In this document: piece after piece, positions 33,136 to 41,628 of the stretch
Position numbering within the stretch: position 1 is the first letter of the stretch
Layout of the letters: each line of letters begins with the position of its first letter
The notes under the pieces: generated by a model
Database searches by the model: none
The model's input: the letters and a program-made list of their open reading frames with translations, nothing else
Told to the model about the DNA's origin: nothing
Assembly (NCBI GenBank): GCA_031551125.1
Contig: JAVBOB010000011.1
Location: 142,534-206,533 of the forward strand
Source of the DNA: JAIRNF01 sp031551125
Lineage (GTDB): Bacteria > Bacteroidota > Bacteroidia > Bacteroidales > UBA932
Length of the DNA: 64,000 nucleotides
Reading direction: 5' to 3'
Position numbers and translations under genes: made by a program

Positions 33136-34395
33136 TTAGCTTTGCACCCTTTCCAGCTTATTGGGGTAAATGGTAAATGGGTTAGCCGTTTTTATCCAAG
33201 CCTCTTCACTTTCTGCCAAGGCTTCATGTAAGATGTGTAGCGAGGTGTAGCCGTTTAAGTAATCTAACAGCAGCTTATCTCCGGCAAGTAGCTCAATGGC
33301 TGTTTTGTCGTTACCCTTTTCGTAAGCTCCTGGCCGCCAGGTAAGCTCATTCAGCTCTTCAACCATAAACCGTATGATGCGCAGGCTGTGTTCAAGCGAG
33401 TGGTAAGGCTTACCTGTAAGGTGCAGCTGAAAGCCCACGCATACTTCGCCGCTATGCTTATGGAAGGTTGGTATAAAGTGCAGCATGCGGAGCATTGCGC
33501 CCCCACTATGCAATGGGTGGCTACCGTCGTTCCAGCCTTTGTAGCTGTGCTTACGGTTGTATGCGTGTAGCTGGTGCAGGAAAGGTGCTCCGAAAATTTC
33601 AAAAGGTCGGGTAGTGCCTCTTCCTTCGCTCAGGTTTGTCCCTTCAAGCAAGCATTGGCCGCTGTACACCAAGCAGGTATATGGCGATGGTATGTTGGGC
33701 GACGGGTAAATAGCGCACGGTGTTTTTACAACGCTGTTCCCCGCTCCGGGTAATGGCAACGGCGTGCTGTATAGCGGGTCGAGCGTATAAGGGATAACGG
33801 TTAGCGAGAATTGGGCATTACTGCGATGGTGTAAAAATGTACACAGCTCTCCGAACGTAAGCCCATGCCGGTGCGGTAAGCCGGTTACGCCAATAAAGGA
33901 GCTGTACGCTGCATCCAGCGGAGTTCCCTCTACCTGTCGGCCGGCGGGATTGGGACGGTCAACCACGTAAACCGATATGTTGAGCTTATGCTCAATGAGG
34001 TTATGGAATAGTTTATTTACCGTTGATATGAAGGTGTAGTAGCGGCAGCCCACATCCTGCAGGTCAATAATTATAGCATCCAAGTCGCGTAGCTTATCCA
34101 GCGGTGCAGAAAGTGATGCCTCAGTATGTCCGTATAGCGATACAAATTCTACCCCGTCAAGACCTAAGCAGCGGTACGCTTCGCCGGAATCCAACCCTAC
34201 CTGGTCTTGCAGTTCGGCAAACAGCCCATGTTCAGGCATGAATACGCGGCATAGCATTCCCTGCTCGTGCAGCAGCTCAAACAGGTATCGCCCTGTACTA
34301 AAATCCCATGACGTTTGGTTACACAACAGCGCAACACGGCCGGAGCGAAGCGCATTATCGGGAAGAGAGAGTAGGGGAGAGCCGGAAACAGTCAT
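33136..34395 (-). CDS. DUF1343 / NamZ-like exo-beta-N-acetylmuramidase
   Basis: A 419-residue protein of the DUF1343 family, whose characterised members (NamZ, GH171) remove N-acetylmuramic acid from the non-reducing end of peptidoglycan fragments. Family segments are present: LCNQTSWD, MPEHGLFAE near residue 70, IIDLQDVGCRYYTFIST, VVDRPNPAGR, and YSGQCLLEGTNLSEGRGTTR. No signal peptide is visible from the ATG at 34395, so it may be cytoplasmic or the true start may differ; the upstream in-frame TTG at 34440 lies in short direct repeats (GTTGAAAGTTGAAGATGG). A role in cell-wall recycling fits a genome with several M23 peptidases. Confidence 0.85.
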   Translation of the reverse strand: MTVSGSPLLSLPDNALRSGRVALLCNQTSWDFSTGRYLFELLHEQGMLCRVFMPEHGLFAELQDQVGLDSGEAYRCLGLDGVEFVSLYGHTEASLSAPLDKLRDLDAIIIDLQDVGCRYYTFISTVNKLFHNLIEHKLNISVYVVDRPNPAGRQVEGTPLDAAYSSFIGVTGLPHRHGLTFGELCTFLHHRSNAQFSLTVIPYTLDPLYSTPLPLPGAGNSVVKTPCAIYPSPNIPSPYTCLVYSGQCLLEGTNLSEGRGTTRPFEIFGAPFLHQLHAYNRKHSYKGWNDGSHPLHSGGAMLRMLHFIPTFHKHSGEVCVGFQLHLTGKPYHSLEHSLRIIRFMVEELNELTWRPGAYEKGNDKTAIELLAGDKLLLDYLNGYTSLHILHEALAESEEAWIKTANPFTIYPNKLERVQS

Positions 34396-34529
34396 AGAGT
34401 TGAAAGTTGAAGATGGAAAGTTGAAAGTGGTGAAAAGCAAATAGTCAAAAGGCGCTATGCTAAGTGACTCTGTACGTTAGTTAAGATAACCCGGCAGCTT
34501 TTAAACTCTTAAACCGTCAACACTTAAAC

Positions 34530-35453
34530 TTATTTATCATGTATGCTCTTAAACCCGTCGCCAATTACCTCGTTAGCATCAATAATCGTAACAAAGGCTT
34601 TCGGGTCAATATTTTTTATGTATTGCTGCATTATACCTACTTCACGAATGCTGATGTTGGTGAATATAATCTTCCGTTCCTGACCGGAATATGCCCCTTG
34701 CCCATGCAGGTAGGTTGCCCCGCGGTCAAGGTCATTGATGATTTTATCAACAATTTCTTCGTGCTTATCGGAAATAATGAGCATGGTTTTAATGTGGTTA
34801 AAGCCCTTCATGGTAACGTCAACTACAACGCCAACAACGTATATTACAATCCATGAGTACATGGGCAGCTTCCAGTCTCCAAACGCGGCAAGCGTAACCA
34901 TTACAATAATGGAATCGACAATCATAACGGATGTTCCGAGTGACAGGTTGGTGTACTTGGAAACAATCATGGCAATAATGTCTGAGCCTCCGGATGTTGC
35001 CTTGGCTCTGAATATCATGCCAAGCGCAATTCCTATCAGCACCCCGCCAAATATGGAGGAAAGCATAATGTCGTCCACCAGCGCTTTATAGCCCCATGTA
35101 TTTTCCAGCAACATGGTAAAGGCAGCTAACGAAACGAATCCTACCACAGTTTTAATTCCAAACAGAGGTCCCAAAATTCGTATGCCGATTATGCACAACG
35201 GAATGTCAAAGCAAAGCGCAACAATACCTATATCGAGATTGTTGGGCATAAACCCGAAGGTAGCCTGTATGGCACTATGGTACATATCGTATAAGTGGTG
35301 CAGCGTAATGGCTATACCGTAAACACCTCCGGGCGCTAGCTTATACGGTGAGATAAACATAACGAGCCCCACCGCCATAACGAACGACCCTGAAAGGATA
35401 AGTCCATAGGTAGTAAACCATTGTTTGGAGAACAGCTTTTCTGATCTTAACAT
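34530..35453 (-). CDS. YitT family membrane protein with C-terminal DUF2179 domain
   Basis: A 307-residue integral membrane protein. About five to six membrane helices fill residues 15-205, including the conserved GGVYGIAITLHHL and ATSGGSDIIAMI segments. A soluble DUF2179 ferredoxin-like domain follows (about 220-300). Function and substrate are unknown. It is a single-gene unit between the NamZ-like gene and a gap upstream of pgeF. Confidence 0.88.
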   Translation of the reverse strand: MLRSEKLFSKQWFTTYGLILSGSFVMAVGLVMFISPYKLAPGGVYGIAITLHHLYDMYHSAIQATFGFMPNNLDIGIVALCFDIPLCIIGIRILGPLFGIKTVVGFVSLAAFTMLLENTWGYKALVDDIMLSSIFGGVLIGIALGMIFRAKATSGGSDIIAMIVSKYTNLSLGTSVMIVDSIIVMVTLAAFGDWKLPMYSWIVIYVVGVVVDVTMKGFNHIKTMLIISDKHEEIVDKIINDLDRGATYLHGQGAYSGQERKIIFTNISIREVGIMQQYIKNIDPKAFVTIIDANEVIGDGFKSIHDK

Positions 35454-35757
35454 TTGTAAAAGGAATATGTAGAATTTGATTGGTCAAAGTTAGGTAAAAA
35501 GCGCAATACGGCATAATTTCCCCAATTTGTTAGCTATATGCAGTATTGTTGATCTATGTTGTCATTCTTTATCACATAGACACACTAGGTACATAGAGAA
35601 CCACATAGCTTATTTATATTTGAGATATTTATTGATAAACGCAAGTAGTATAATGCGCATAGAAAAAAGAGGCTATGTGTGCCTATGTGTTGAAATGGGT
35701 ATATATCATAAGGTTTTTTATTTAGTGTTGCGTATATTTGCCGAAATAACTATCGCT
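35454..35757. other. Gap between YitT and pgeF with ACATAG repeat and -7 box
   Basis: An ACATAG repeat copy lies at 35570-35607. A -7 box TATATTTG (35733-35740) would give a start near 35747, only about 11 nt before the ATG at 35758; its -33 region is weak. The long open frame through this gap is not used as coding because it reads through the repeat. Confidence 0.5.
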
Positions 35758-36567
35758 ATGGTTAAACATCCTGAACATAACGGGATTTTCCGGTTTAACT
35801 CGCTGGAGCAATTTACCAATCTTTTTCACTTTACTACTGCGCGGGCAGGTGGTTGCAGTACAGGTACATACGCATCATTCAGCTTAAGCTGCTTTGCGGG
35901 CGACTCAGAGGACTGTGTACGAAAGAATAGAGAACAGCTATGTAACGTAATAGGTATAGATGTTCGTTCTCTATATGTTCCACACCAAACACACGGAACA
36001 GAACTTCTTTTGGTAGAAAATGATTTTGTTACAGCCCCGGCCAAACAGCAAGTCCAAATGCTTTATGGTAAAGATGCGTTGCTTAGCTCTCAAAAAGGTG
36101 TATGTATTGCTGTATCAACTGCGGATTGTGTTCCTATTTTGCTGTATGCAAAAAATAAGCAGGTGATAGGTGCTGTACATGCAGGCTGGCGTGGTACCTG
36201 CGGGCGTATTTTGCAACGATCCGTACAAACAATGGTAAGCCACTACGGCTGCAGTTCTAAAGAAATACATGCGGTTATTGGCCCTTCCATAAGTAAGGAT
36301 GCGTTTGAGGTAGGAAACGAGGTGTACGAGGCGTTTCATGCAAACGGCTTTGAGATGGATGCGATAGCAAGTCGGCATCCCGATACCGGCAAGCACCATA
36401 TTGATTTGTGGGAGGCAAACCGTTTGCAGCTGCTGCAGCTGGGCGTTCCGGCCGAGCAAATACAGCTTACGGGCGTTTGCACCTATACGCATGGTGATAC
36501 CTACTTCTCTGCTAGAAGACTTGGTACGGCTTCCGGTAGAATGCTTACGGGGATATGGATGGAGTAA
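35758..36567 (+). CDS. pgeF: Laccase-domain purine nucleoside phosphorylase / PgeF-like (YfiH family)
   Basis: A 269-residue protein of the YfiH/DUF152 family. Members have zinc-dependent purine nucleoside phosphorylase or adenosine deaminase activity, or peptidoglycan-editing activity (PgeF). The zinc ligands are His79 (HQTHG), Cys124 (TADC) and His141 (HAGWRG). The ATG at 35758 is chosen over a frame extending 77 codons upstream, because that extension has no family similarity, reads through a repeat and precedes the promoter box. The C-terminal CTYTHGDTYFSARR is conserved. It may act with the adjacent cell-wall-turnover genes. Confidence 0.9.
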   Translation: MVKHPEHNGIFRFNSLEQFTNLFHFTTARAGGCSTGTYASFSLSCFAGDSEDCVRKNREQLCNVIGIDVRSLYVPHQTHGTELLLVENDFVTAPAKQQVQMLYGKDALLSSQKGVCIAVSTADCVPILLYAKNKQVIGAVHAGWRGTCGRILQRSVQTMVSHYGCSSKEIHAVIGPSISKDAFEVGNEVYEAFHANGFEMDAIASRHPDTGKHHIDLWEANRLQLLQLGVPAEQIQLTGVCTYTHGDTYFSARRLGTASGRMLTGIWME

Positions 36568-36810
36568 TGAATAGTGAGTGGTTAGTAGTGAATAGTGAAA
36601 GGGTAAAGGTTAATAGTGAAACGTTAAGAGTAATGCGTTAGGCGTTAAATGTAGCGAACTCAGCCCATTGCTTCATACCAATAACGTTTACCCCTAAAGG
36701 GGGAACCCTGTTACTGCCGAATTGAACTTTTGAAAGTCGGTTGCACAAACCAAAGCCCCCTTCAGGAGGTTGGGGGTAATAAGTGATGGTTTGGTTCAAT
36801 ACTAAAGAAT
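36568..36810. repeat. GTGAATAGTGAA-type tandem array and two C-rich palindromes
   Basis: From 36565 to about 36640 there are degenerate repeats of GAATAGTGA / GGTTAATAGTGAA, the same type as at 2420-2485. Then come TTTACCCCTAAAGGGGG (36688-36704) and CCCCCTTCAGGAGGTTGGGG (about 36756-36775). No gene is seen. Confidence 0.6.
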
Positions 36811-37275
36811 ATGACAGAAGGTAAAGACAAGGAAAAGAAAAAGCGGGAGGATTTATTTCTTCGGTTTTTAGATTCTCATCCGTATATAAAGGCTGCTATA
36901 CTTTTAGCCTTGCTTATCCTTTTGTTTTGGCTACACCCAACCAAACTTGTTGTGTATGGACTTTGGGGGTGGGGCGCGGCTATAGCCGTACCTATTTTAG
37001 GGCTCGGTTCAATTTTTGCGTTTGCGTCCTTGGCTTCTATTAAGGAAAAAGCTGTTCGTAAGGTCAGAGCAATTACCTACCGGATATTTTGTATTGCGCT
37101 TCCCGTGTGTCAGCTTGCTTCATTCTTTCTTGTACGGAGCACTTTTCGTAACGGGTGTAGGTTAGGTTTATTTGTTTCTCTTTTTGGAACAGCCATGCTC
37201 GTTTTGCTACTAATGCCGCTTATGAATAGGTGGGAGAAGAGGGTAGAAAAGGTGGAGTACAATAAACATACATGA
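36811..37275 (+). CDS. Small integral membrane protein, unknown
   Basis: A 154-residue protein not recognised. A charged N-terminus (1-15, Lys/Glu-rich) is followed by hydrophobic helices at about 28-42, 46-72, 85-108 and 116-134 and a charged C-terminus. The N-terminal charge pattern favours a cytoplasmic start. There is no motif for transport or catalysis. It lies between two repeat clusters and is probably monocistronic. Coding status rests on length, a clean ATG and the consistent membrane pattern. Confidence 0.6.
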   Translation: MTEGKDKEKKKREDLFLRFLDSHPYIKAAILLALLILLFWLHPTKLVVYGLWGWGAAIAVPILGLGSIFAFASLASIKEKAVRKVRAITYRIFCIALPVCQLASFFLVRSTFRNGCRLGLFVSLFGTAMLVLLLMPLMNRWEKRVEKVEYNKHT

Positions 37276-37621
37276 CCGTCATTGCGAATTAAAAACCTGC
37301 TAGGTATTTGATTACCGGAAAAGATAACAAGCAAGAAACTATGGAATAGCTTTAGGATAGCAAGGAAGTATAGCCCGTAGGGCTTATATATCAATAGAAA
37401 TAGCAAATACCTAACAGATAATTGTCCGTAGGACATCTACATCCTTTACACCATTAAAGCCCTACGGGCTATCCCGTTTTGAGCATTCTAATATTTCTAT
37501 TGATATTATTTCCCTACGGGAAAACCCCGTTCTCCAAAAAGAGTAACACTTATAAGCCCTAACAGGTTTTAAAAACTTATTAGGTTCTAAAAAATCGCTG
37601 AAAATTATATAGCTTTATGTT
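37276..37621. repeat. Cluster of nested palindromes (CCCGTAGGG / CTGTTAGGTATTTG types)
   Basis: CTGCTAGGTATTTG (37308-37321) pairs with CAAATACCTAACAG (37404-37417). CCCGTAGGG with ATATCAATAGAAAT (about 37374-37401) pairs imperfectly with ATTTCTATTGATATTATTTC plus CCTACGGG (37493-37520). AGCCC-TAC-GGGCT (37458-37470) and TGTCC-GTA-GGACA are smaller palindromes. TTGTCCGTAGGACAT recurs near 43268. No gene is visible. Confidence 0.7.
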
Positions 37622-37921
37622 ATGGATAAAATGATAGGTAGAGCATTCTTGCTGGTAATACTCACAGTTCTTTTTTTTATTGCTTTGTGCTTTATTGACT
37701 TTTGCGTGATAACCCCGCTATTACCCCTTCCTGATGATATTTGCTACTACCACGAGCATGAGCCGCCCTTGTGGATTGATTTGTTTTATCTGGATAGCAT
37801 AGGACATACCGAACCACCATTCAGTAAGCTACACATGTTGGTTTTGCTTGTACTGTCAGCAGTATTAAGCTGGCTGACAGCTAGAATTTTTAAGAAGAGG
37901 TTTGCGAAATGTAAACAGTAA
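37622..37921 (+). CDS. Small two-helix membrane protein, unknown
   Basis: A 99-residue protein with two predicted membrane helices (about 8-30 and 70-88) and a 35-residue extracytoplasmic loop rich in Pro, His and Glu (YYHEHEPPLW). The C-terminus is basic (FKKRFAKCKQ), favouring a cytoplasmic location. I do not recognise the family. A strong terminator follows directly. Confidence 0.55.
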   Translation: MDKMIGRAFLLVILTVLFFIALCFIDFCVITPLLPLPDDICYYHEHEPPLWIDLFYLDSIGHTEPPFSKLHMLVLLVLSAVLSWLTARIFKKRFAKCKQ

Positions 37922-37937
37922 AAAAGACTAGATGAAA

Positions 37938-37974
37938 ACAAAAGAGGGGTGCTTTCCAAGCATCCCTCTTTTGT
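37938..37974. terminator. Bidirectional intrinsic terminator
   Basis: A 17-bp stem with one G-T pair (37938-37954 and 37958-37974) and a 3-nt loop has A-rich and T-rich ends. It lies between the convergent 37622 gene and the 37990 lipoprotein gene. Confidence 0.85.
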
Positions 37975-37989
37975 TTTGGCGTACTATCT

Positions 37990-38919
37990 CTATTTGTACG
38001 TGATCACAAAAACTTCATCTCGATCATCTTCACTAACACCGTCAATATAAAGTGATCTGTTGTTAAATGTAATTTTCACGGGGTAGCCATCCGTATCATA
38101 CTCGTATGTTGCAGCGCCTGTAGCATTTTCACTACGTATGGTTAGAAGGTTGTTGGCCATAAATAGCTGCCCTAAACCTTGAAAAATATATGGACTTTGA
38201 ATAAACAACCAGCTAGGAGCGTTGATATCGGAAAATACCCCTTTCTTATTATCAAATGTATAGAGATCATCGTAAGAAGTATTATCATCATACGATTCTT
38301 TTGATATGTTACCGGCTTTATCATACTCGTATGTTATAATCCTGGTACGAGAACTCGAAACATAAGAATGATGCTTTATGAGCTGTCCTTTATCGTTTAA
38401 CTCCAAAAAGTCAGGTGTGTTTTCGAAGTTGGAGTTTCCAATTTCATCCCATAGTTTAACGGTTAGGTGGTCAGGGTAAGAATAATGTGTTGTATAGTTT
38501 GTAAATGGTGGTAGTATATATATAATACCTTTTGATGGCATTTTTATTGGCTCGGTATACGCAACAATCTGCCTGCTTTGTGTAGTAACCCCTTTTGATG
38601 GTTTATTTGTTGCGTCGGCATACTCAAAAACCTGTTTATTTTCTACTTGCACTATGTTACGTTGGTCTAAGCTGCCATAACTGTAGCCTACCTCTCTAAT
38701 CTCGGTTAACCTATTTTGTCCATCATACGAGTAATAAATGGATTCTGTATAGGGCCAAGTGAGCGTTTCTTGCTTTACAATAGAAATAGGCACTTTTTTT
38801 ACTACAACCTCTTCCGGTGTTTCCTCCTCTTCATTTAGGGGTAATGGCACACATGAGGTAAATGTAACCATTGTAGCACAGGCAAGTAATGCAAATAGAC
38901 TTAGCGTGTTTTTTTTCAT
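37990..38919 (-). CDS. Lipoprotein of unknown function with YD-like repeats
   Basis: A 309-residue lipoprotein starting at the ATG at 38919 (lipobox near FTSC, Cys23). An upstream in-frame ATG would bury the signal peptide behind 17 extra residues and is rejected. The mature protein begins with a Glu-rich linker, then shows spaced tyrosine-rich strands (YYSYDGQNRLTEIREV, YEYDKAGNISKESYDD, YEYDTDGYPVKITFN) resembling YD/RHS-type repeats of Bacteroidota lipoproteins. It is probably a surface or periplasmic beta-structure; its ligand is unknown. Confidence 0.78.
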   Translation of the reverse strand: MKKNTLSLFALLACATMVTFTSCVPLPLNEEEETPEEVVVKKVPISIVKQETLTWPYTESIYYSYDGQNRLTEIREVGYSYGSLDQRNIVQVENKQVFEYADATNKPSKGVTTQSRQIVAYTEPIKMPSKGIIYILPPFTNYTTHYSYPDHLTVKLWDEIGNSNFENTPDFLELNDKGQLIKHHSYVSSSRTRIITYEYDKAGNISKESYDDNTSYDDLYTFDNKKGVFSDINAPSWLFIQSPYIFQGLGQLFMANNLLTIRSENATGAATYEYDTDGYPVKITFNNRSLYIDGVSEDDRDEVFVITYK

Positions 38920-39116
38920 AATAGTTGGGTGGTTTAGTGCCTTGGTTATATAGCTACCCATTTTGTACAAAAGTAGCGATAACTTTGCTACTCACTGTAA
39001 GGTACATTATATAACGATTGATGGCGATTGTGTGTTCTATTTTTGTTTGTGCCGCTACGCATTACAAGCGTACCGACGGAATATTTTTTAATTTAACTGA
39101 GTCCGATTTACAACTT

Positions 39117-39335
39117 AAAGACACATCACCATTCAAATACCCTACCCGGGCTTATCATTTTTTTTACTCACCAGCCCCCAAAGGGGGCTTTTTAACCACA
39201 TAGAGCACAATAGGAACACATAGGGGTGTTCTATTTACCATTCGCTATTCACCTCTTTGTGTTCCCCCTTTGGGGGCTAGGGGGCTAAAAAAAATGATAA
39301 GCCCGGGTAGGGTATTTGAATGGTGATGTGTCTTT
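39117..39335. repeat. MITE-like element with 49-bp perfect terminal inverted arms
   Basis: The left arm 39117-39165 and right arm 39287-39335 are perfect inverses over 49 bp, and weaker pairing continues outward (TTTACAA / TTGTAAA). The 121-bp centre carries a second, nested inverted repeat (39173-39187 and 39264-39278, AGCCCCCAAAGGGGG) plus an ACATAG array. No transposase is encoded. It lies about 150 bp ahead of the FecR promoter. Confidence 0.85.
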
Positions 39336-39470
39336 ACTTAAATTGTAAACGTGGGTCTTTAAGGCTTTTCTTTATCAGTAGCTGCTAAATTTCCTTCGCC
39401 TGATTTGTACCAAGTGAAGGGAATCTCTTGTTTAGCTAGCCTATATGGATTCAGTAAGAAATTGGCTAAA

Positions 39471-39501
39471 GTTTAATATTATATTTTATGCGTTACATTT
39501 G
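39471..39501 (+). promoter_or_regulatory. Promoter of the FecR / STN / sigma module
   Basis: TACATTTG (39494-39501) fits the -7 consensus; GTTTA (39471-39475) is a weak -33, 18 bp upstream. The expected start is about 39508, downstream of the first in-frame ATG (39488), which supports translation from 39536. Confidence 0.5.
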
Positions 39502-39535
39502 CGGCATGGCTAGAATTTTAAAACCAACCATAAAC

Positions 39536-40525
39536 ATGACAATGGGTATCCCGTATGAAATACTGGTGAAATATTGCAGAAATAGGGCCTCGGCAGAGGA
39601 GGTAAAAGAGGCCGAGGAGTGGCTTTCCCAAGGCGATAACCTATCGGTATATCTGAACCTAAAGGAAGAGTGGCGATATATTGACGATGATAAAATACTT
39701 ATTCCCGATAGGCTGTTGGTTTGGCAAAAAATCAAGGTTGGCGCAGGCCTTTCTGCTAATAAGCAACGTACTAGGCTTAACTTTTACCGAGCGGTAGCGG
39801 CTTGTTTACTGCTTGCTGTTGTGGGATTATCCACCCTGTATTTCTTAGGCGATAAGAGAGGACAAAACCAAACCGCCGAACTATTTTCGACTATAAGCAC
39901 AGGTAGTAGAGAAAAGTCGAAAATGGAGCTGCCCGATGGCTCAAAAGTGTGGTTAAACGCCAACTCCAAAGCTGTTTTGAGCAATAAGTTCAGCAACAAC
40001 ATAAGAGAAGTTACTGTTGACGGTGAGCTGTTTTTTGACGTAAACCCATCGGATAAAAAATTTGTTGTAAACGCCGGTATAGTAAAAGTTGAAGTGCTTG
40101 GCACGTCATTCGTTGTAAATACACATGCCGATAGCAACCATATACAAATTACGCTGAAAACAGGGCGCGTAGCTGTATTCGATGCCGCCGGCAACAAGCA
40201 GCTGTTTGTAATGGATTCGGCGCATCGGGCGGTTGTCAGTAAAAAAGACCTTAGCTATAACATTCAACATGTAGAAACGGCTTGGTGCAACATTTGGACA
40301 GGAGAAAGTCTGACCATACACAATGAACCGCTATACCGAATAGTAAACAAGCTTGAAAGCTGGTACAACCTAAATATTACATACACCGGATTGGATTCCT
40401 CCAAAACCTACTCTTTCCATGTTCAAAATGAAAACATATTCGAATTTTTAGAGCTGTTTTCGGCCGTAACCCCAATCAGCTACAGCTTGAACGGAAGACA
40501 ACTTTACATTGAGGCTAAGGAATAA
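39536..40525 (+). CDS. FecR-family anti-sigma factor (DUF4974 C-terminus)
   Basis: A 329-residue single-pass inner-membrane anti-sigma factor. A cytoplasmic sigma-binding segment (1-83), one membrane helix (86-105), a FecR domain (about 120-215; ELPDGSKVWLNANSKAVL, VDGELFFDV) and a C-terminal DUF4974 domain (about 258-327), which normally contacts an STN domain, are all present. FecR proteins hold an ECF sigma factor until an outer-membrane signal arrives. The ATG at 39536 or 39542 is chosen because the promoter lies downstream of the ATG at 39488. The STN/DUF3575 gene starts 1 bp after its stop and the sigma gene follows, the reverse of the usual sigma-then-FecR order. Confidence 0.9.
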   Translation: MTMGIPYEILVKYCRNRASAEEVKEAEEWLSQGDNLSVYLNLKEEWRYIDDDKILIPDRLLVWQKIKVGAGLSANKQRTRLNFYRAVAACLLLAVVGLSTLYFLGDKRGQNQTAELFSTISTGSREKSKMELPDGSKVWLNANSKAVLSNKFSNNIREVTVDGELFFDVNPSDKKFVVNAGIVKVEVLGTSFVVNTHADSNHIQITLKTGRVAVFDAAGNKQLFVMDSAHRAVVSKKDLSYNIQHVETAWCNIWTGESLTIHNEPLYRIVNKLESWYNLNITYTGLDSSKTYSFHVQNENIFEFLELFSAVTPISYSLNGRQLYIEAKE

Positions 40526-40526
40526 A

Positions 40527-41576
40527 ATGAAGAAATTACTTATACTGTTTTTATGCTTCATGCTTGCCTTGTCGGCAAGCGCGCAAATCAGCATTAAGCA
40601 CAACGGTACATTACGTGATTTATTTACTACTCTTCAAACCCAATACGGGTATAATTTTATGTATAGCAACAATGACATAAACGACCAACAAGTAGTAGTG
40701 CTAAATGTGGTAAATGCAGGTATAGAAACGGTTTTCAATCAAATTACCAGAATCGTAAATATATCATACGCCGTAAAAAGCAAGCAAATAGCCATTAAAA
40801 AAGCCGAGCCTAGGGCTATAGCTTCTAGAGCAGAAATTAAAACAGAAACGAAGAGGATTGAACCGAAAGCAATAGAGCTGGTAGAAAAAAAGACCCCGAT
40901 AGAAATTAATGCTGAAAAAATAGAACAAGAAGTTGAACCTGTAAAAGCAGAAGCGCCGCTTTCCGTGGAAGGGAAAGATGTTGTAGTTACAAGTAATAAT
41001 ACGGAAATCTATCCTAAAAAGGACGCTGAACCGAAACAGCAAACAGCTCCAAAAACCAAGAATATCAACAAAAAGTCAGCTGAAAAGATAAGTCCTTGGA
41101 AGTTTTCGCTTACAACAAACCTTTTATACGATTTGGCTGCAACGCTCAATGCAGGTGTAGAATTAAAATACACTGAACGATATGGATTGGCGGTAAACGG
41201 CGGCTGGATGCACCTTAACTGGGGCGACCAAAAAAGGTATCGTATATGGTTTTTTAACCCGGAGCTAAGGTGCTATTTATCACCTGACAAGCGTTACTAC
41301 CTAGGTGGCGAACTGCATGTAGGGGAGCTGAATTTTCAGTTTTCCGATACCGGTAATCAGGGCAATTTTGCAGGGGGCGGCTTAACATTAGGTTATATTA
41401 TAAGCATGAACAGCAAGCTTCAGCTCGATTTGGGAATAGGTTTGGGCTATACTCGCTACAAATATGATACGTACTACTACAATTCTGATAGTGATAAGAA
41501 CATAAGAAAAGAATCGGGCATTAAGAATTTATGGCTACCCAAGCCGGGTGTAACACTTGTTTGGGTTATCAAATAA
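40527..41576 (+). CDS. STN-domain plus DUF3575 outer-membrane protein
   Basis: A 349-residue exported protein. A signal peptide (1-20) is followed by an STN domain (about 24-92; TLRDLFTTLQTQYGYNFMYS), a Glu/Lys/Pro-rich linker (about 93-188) and a DUF3575 domain (about 189-349) that looks like a small outer-membrane barrel (NLLYDLAATLNAGVELKY; ends in an aromatic/basic WVIK). STN domains of TonB-dependent receptors touch FecR in the periplasm, so this protein could relay a surface signal without a TonB-dependent transporter. The ATG at 40527, 1 bp after the FecR stop, is preferred over the TTG at 40509, which lies in the FecR gene. The linker is long enough to reach across the periplasm. Confidence 0.85.
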   Translation: MKKLLILFLCFMLALSASAQISIKHNGTLRDLFTTLQTQYGYNFMYSNNDINDQQVVVLNVVNAGIETVFNQITRIVNISYAVKSKQIAIKKAEPRAIASRAEIKTETKRIEPKAIELVEKKTPIEINAEKIEQEVEPVKAEAPLSVEGKDVVVTSNNTEIYPKKDAEPKQQTAPKTKNINKKSAEKISPWKFSLTTNLLYDLAATLNAGVELKYTERYGLAVNGGWMHLNWGDQKRYRIWFFNPELRCYLSPDKRYYLGGELHVGELNFQFSDTGNQGNFAGGGLTLGYIISMNSKLQLDLGIGLGYTRYKYDTYYYNSDSDKNIRKESGIKNLWLPKPGVTLVWVIK

Positions 41577-41608
41577 GATAGTTAGAACGATATTGTTTAT
41601 ACTTGAAA

Positions 41609-41616
41609 TAATTTTG
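41609..41616 (+). promoter_or_regulatory. Possible internal -7 box before the sigma gene
   Basis: TAATTTTG fits TAnnTTTG but has no -33 at proper spacing, and it would start transcription only a few bases before the ATG at 41629. This is weak support for a separate sigma transcript. Confidence 0.25.
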
Positions 41617-41628
41617 GCAAGATTATAA

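Noticed and set aside
35527..35757. 77-residue extension of PgeF
   Set aside because: It reads through an ACATAG repeat, has no family similarity and precedes the -7 box.
39018..39203. 61-residue rightward frame
   Set aside because: It runs into the left arm of the 49-bp inverted repeat and lacks family similarity or a start signal.
39117..39335. Insertion sequence
   Set aside because: There are long inverted arms but no transposase coding in the 121-bp centre; kept as a MITE-like repeat only.
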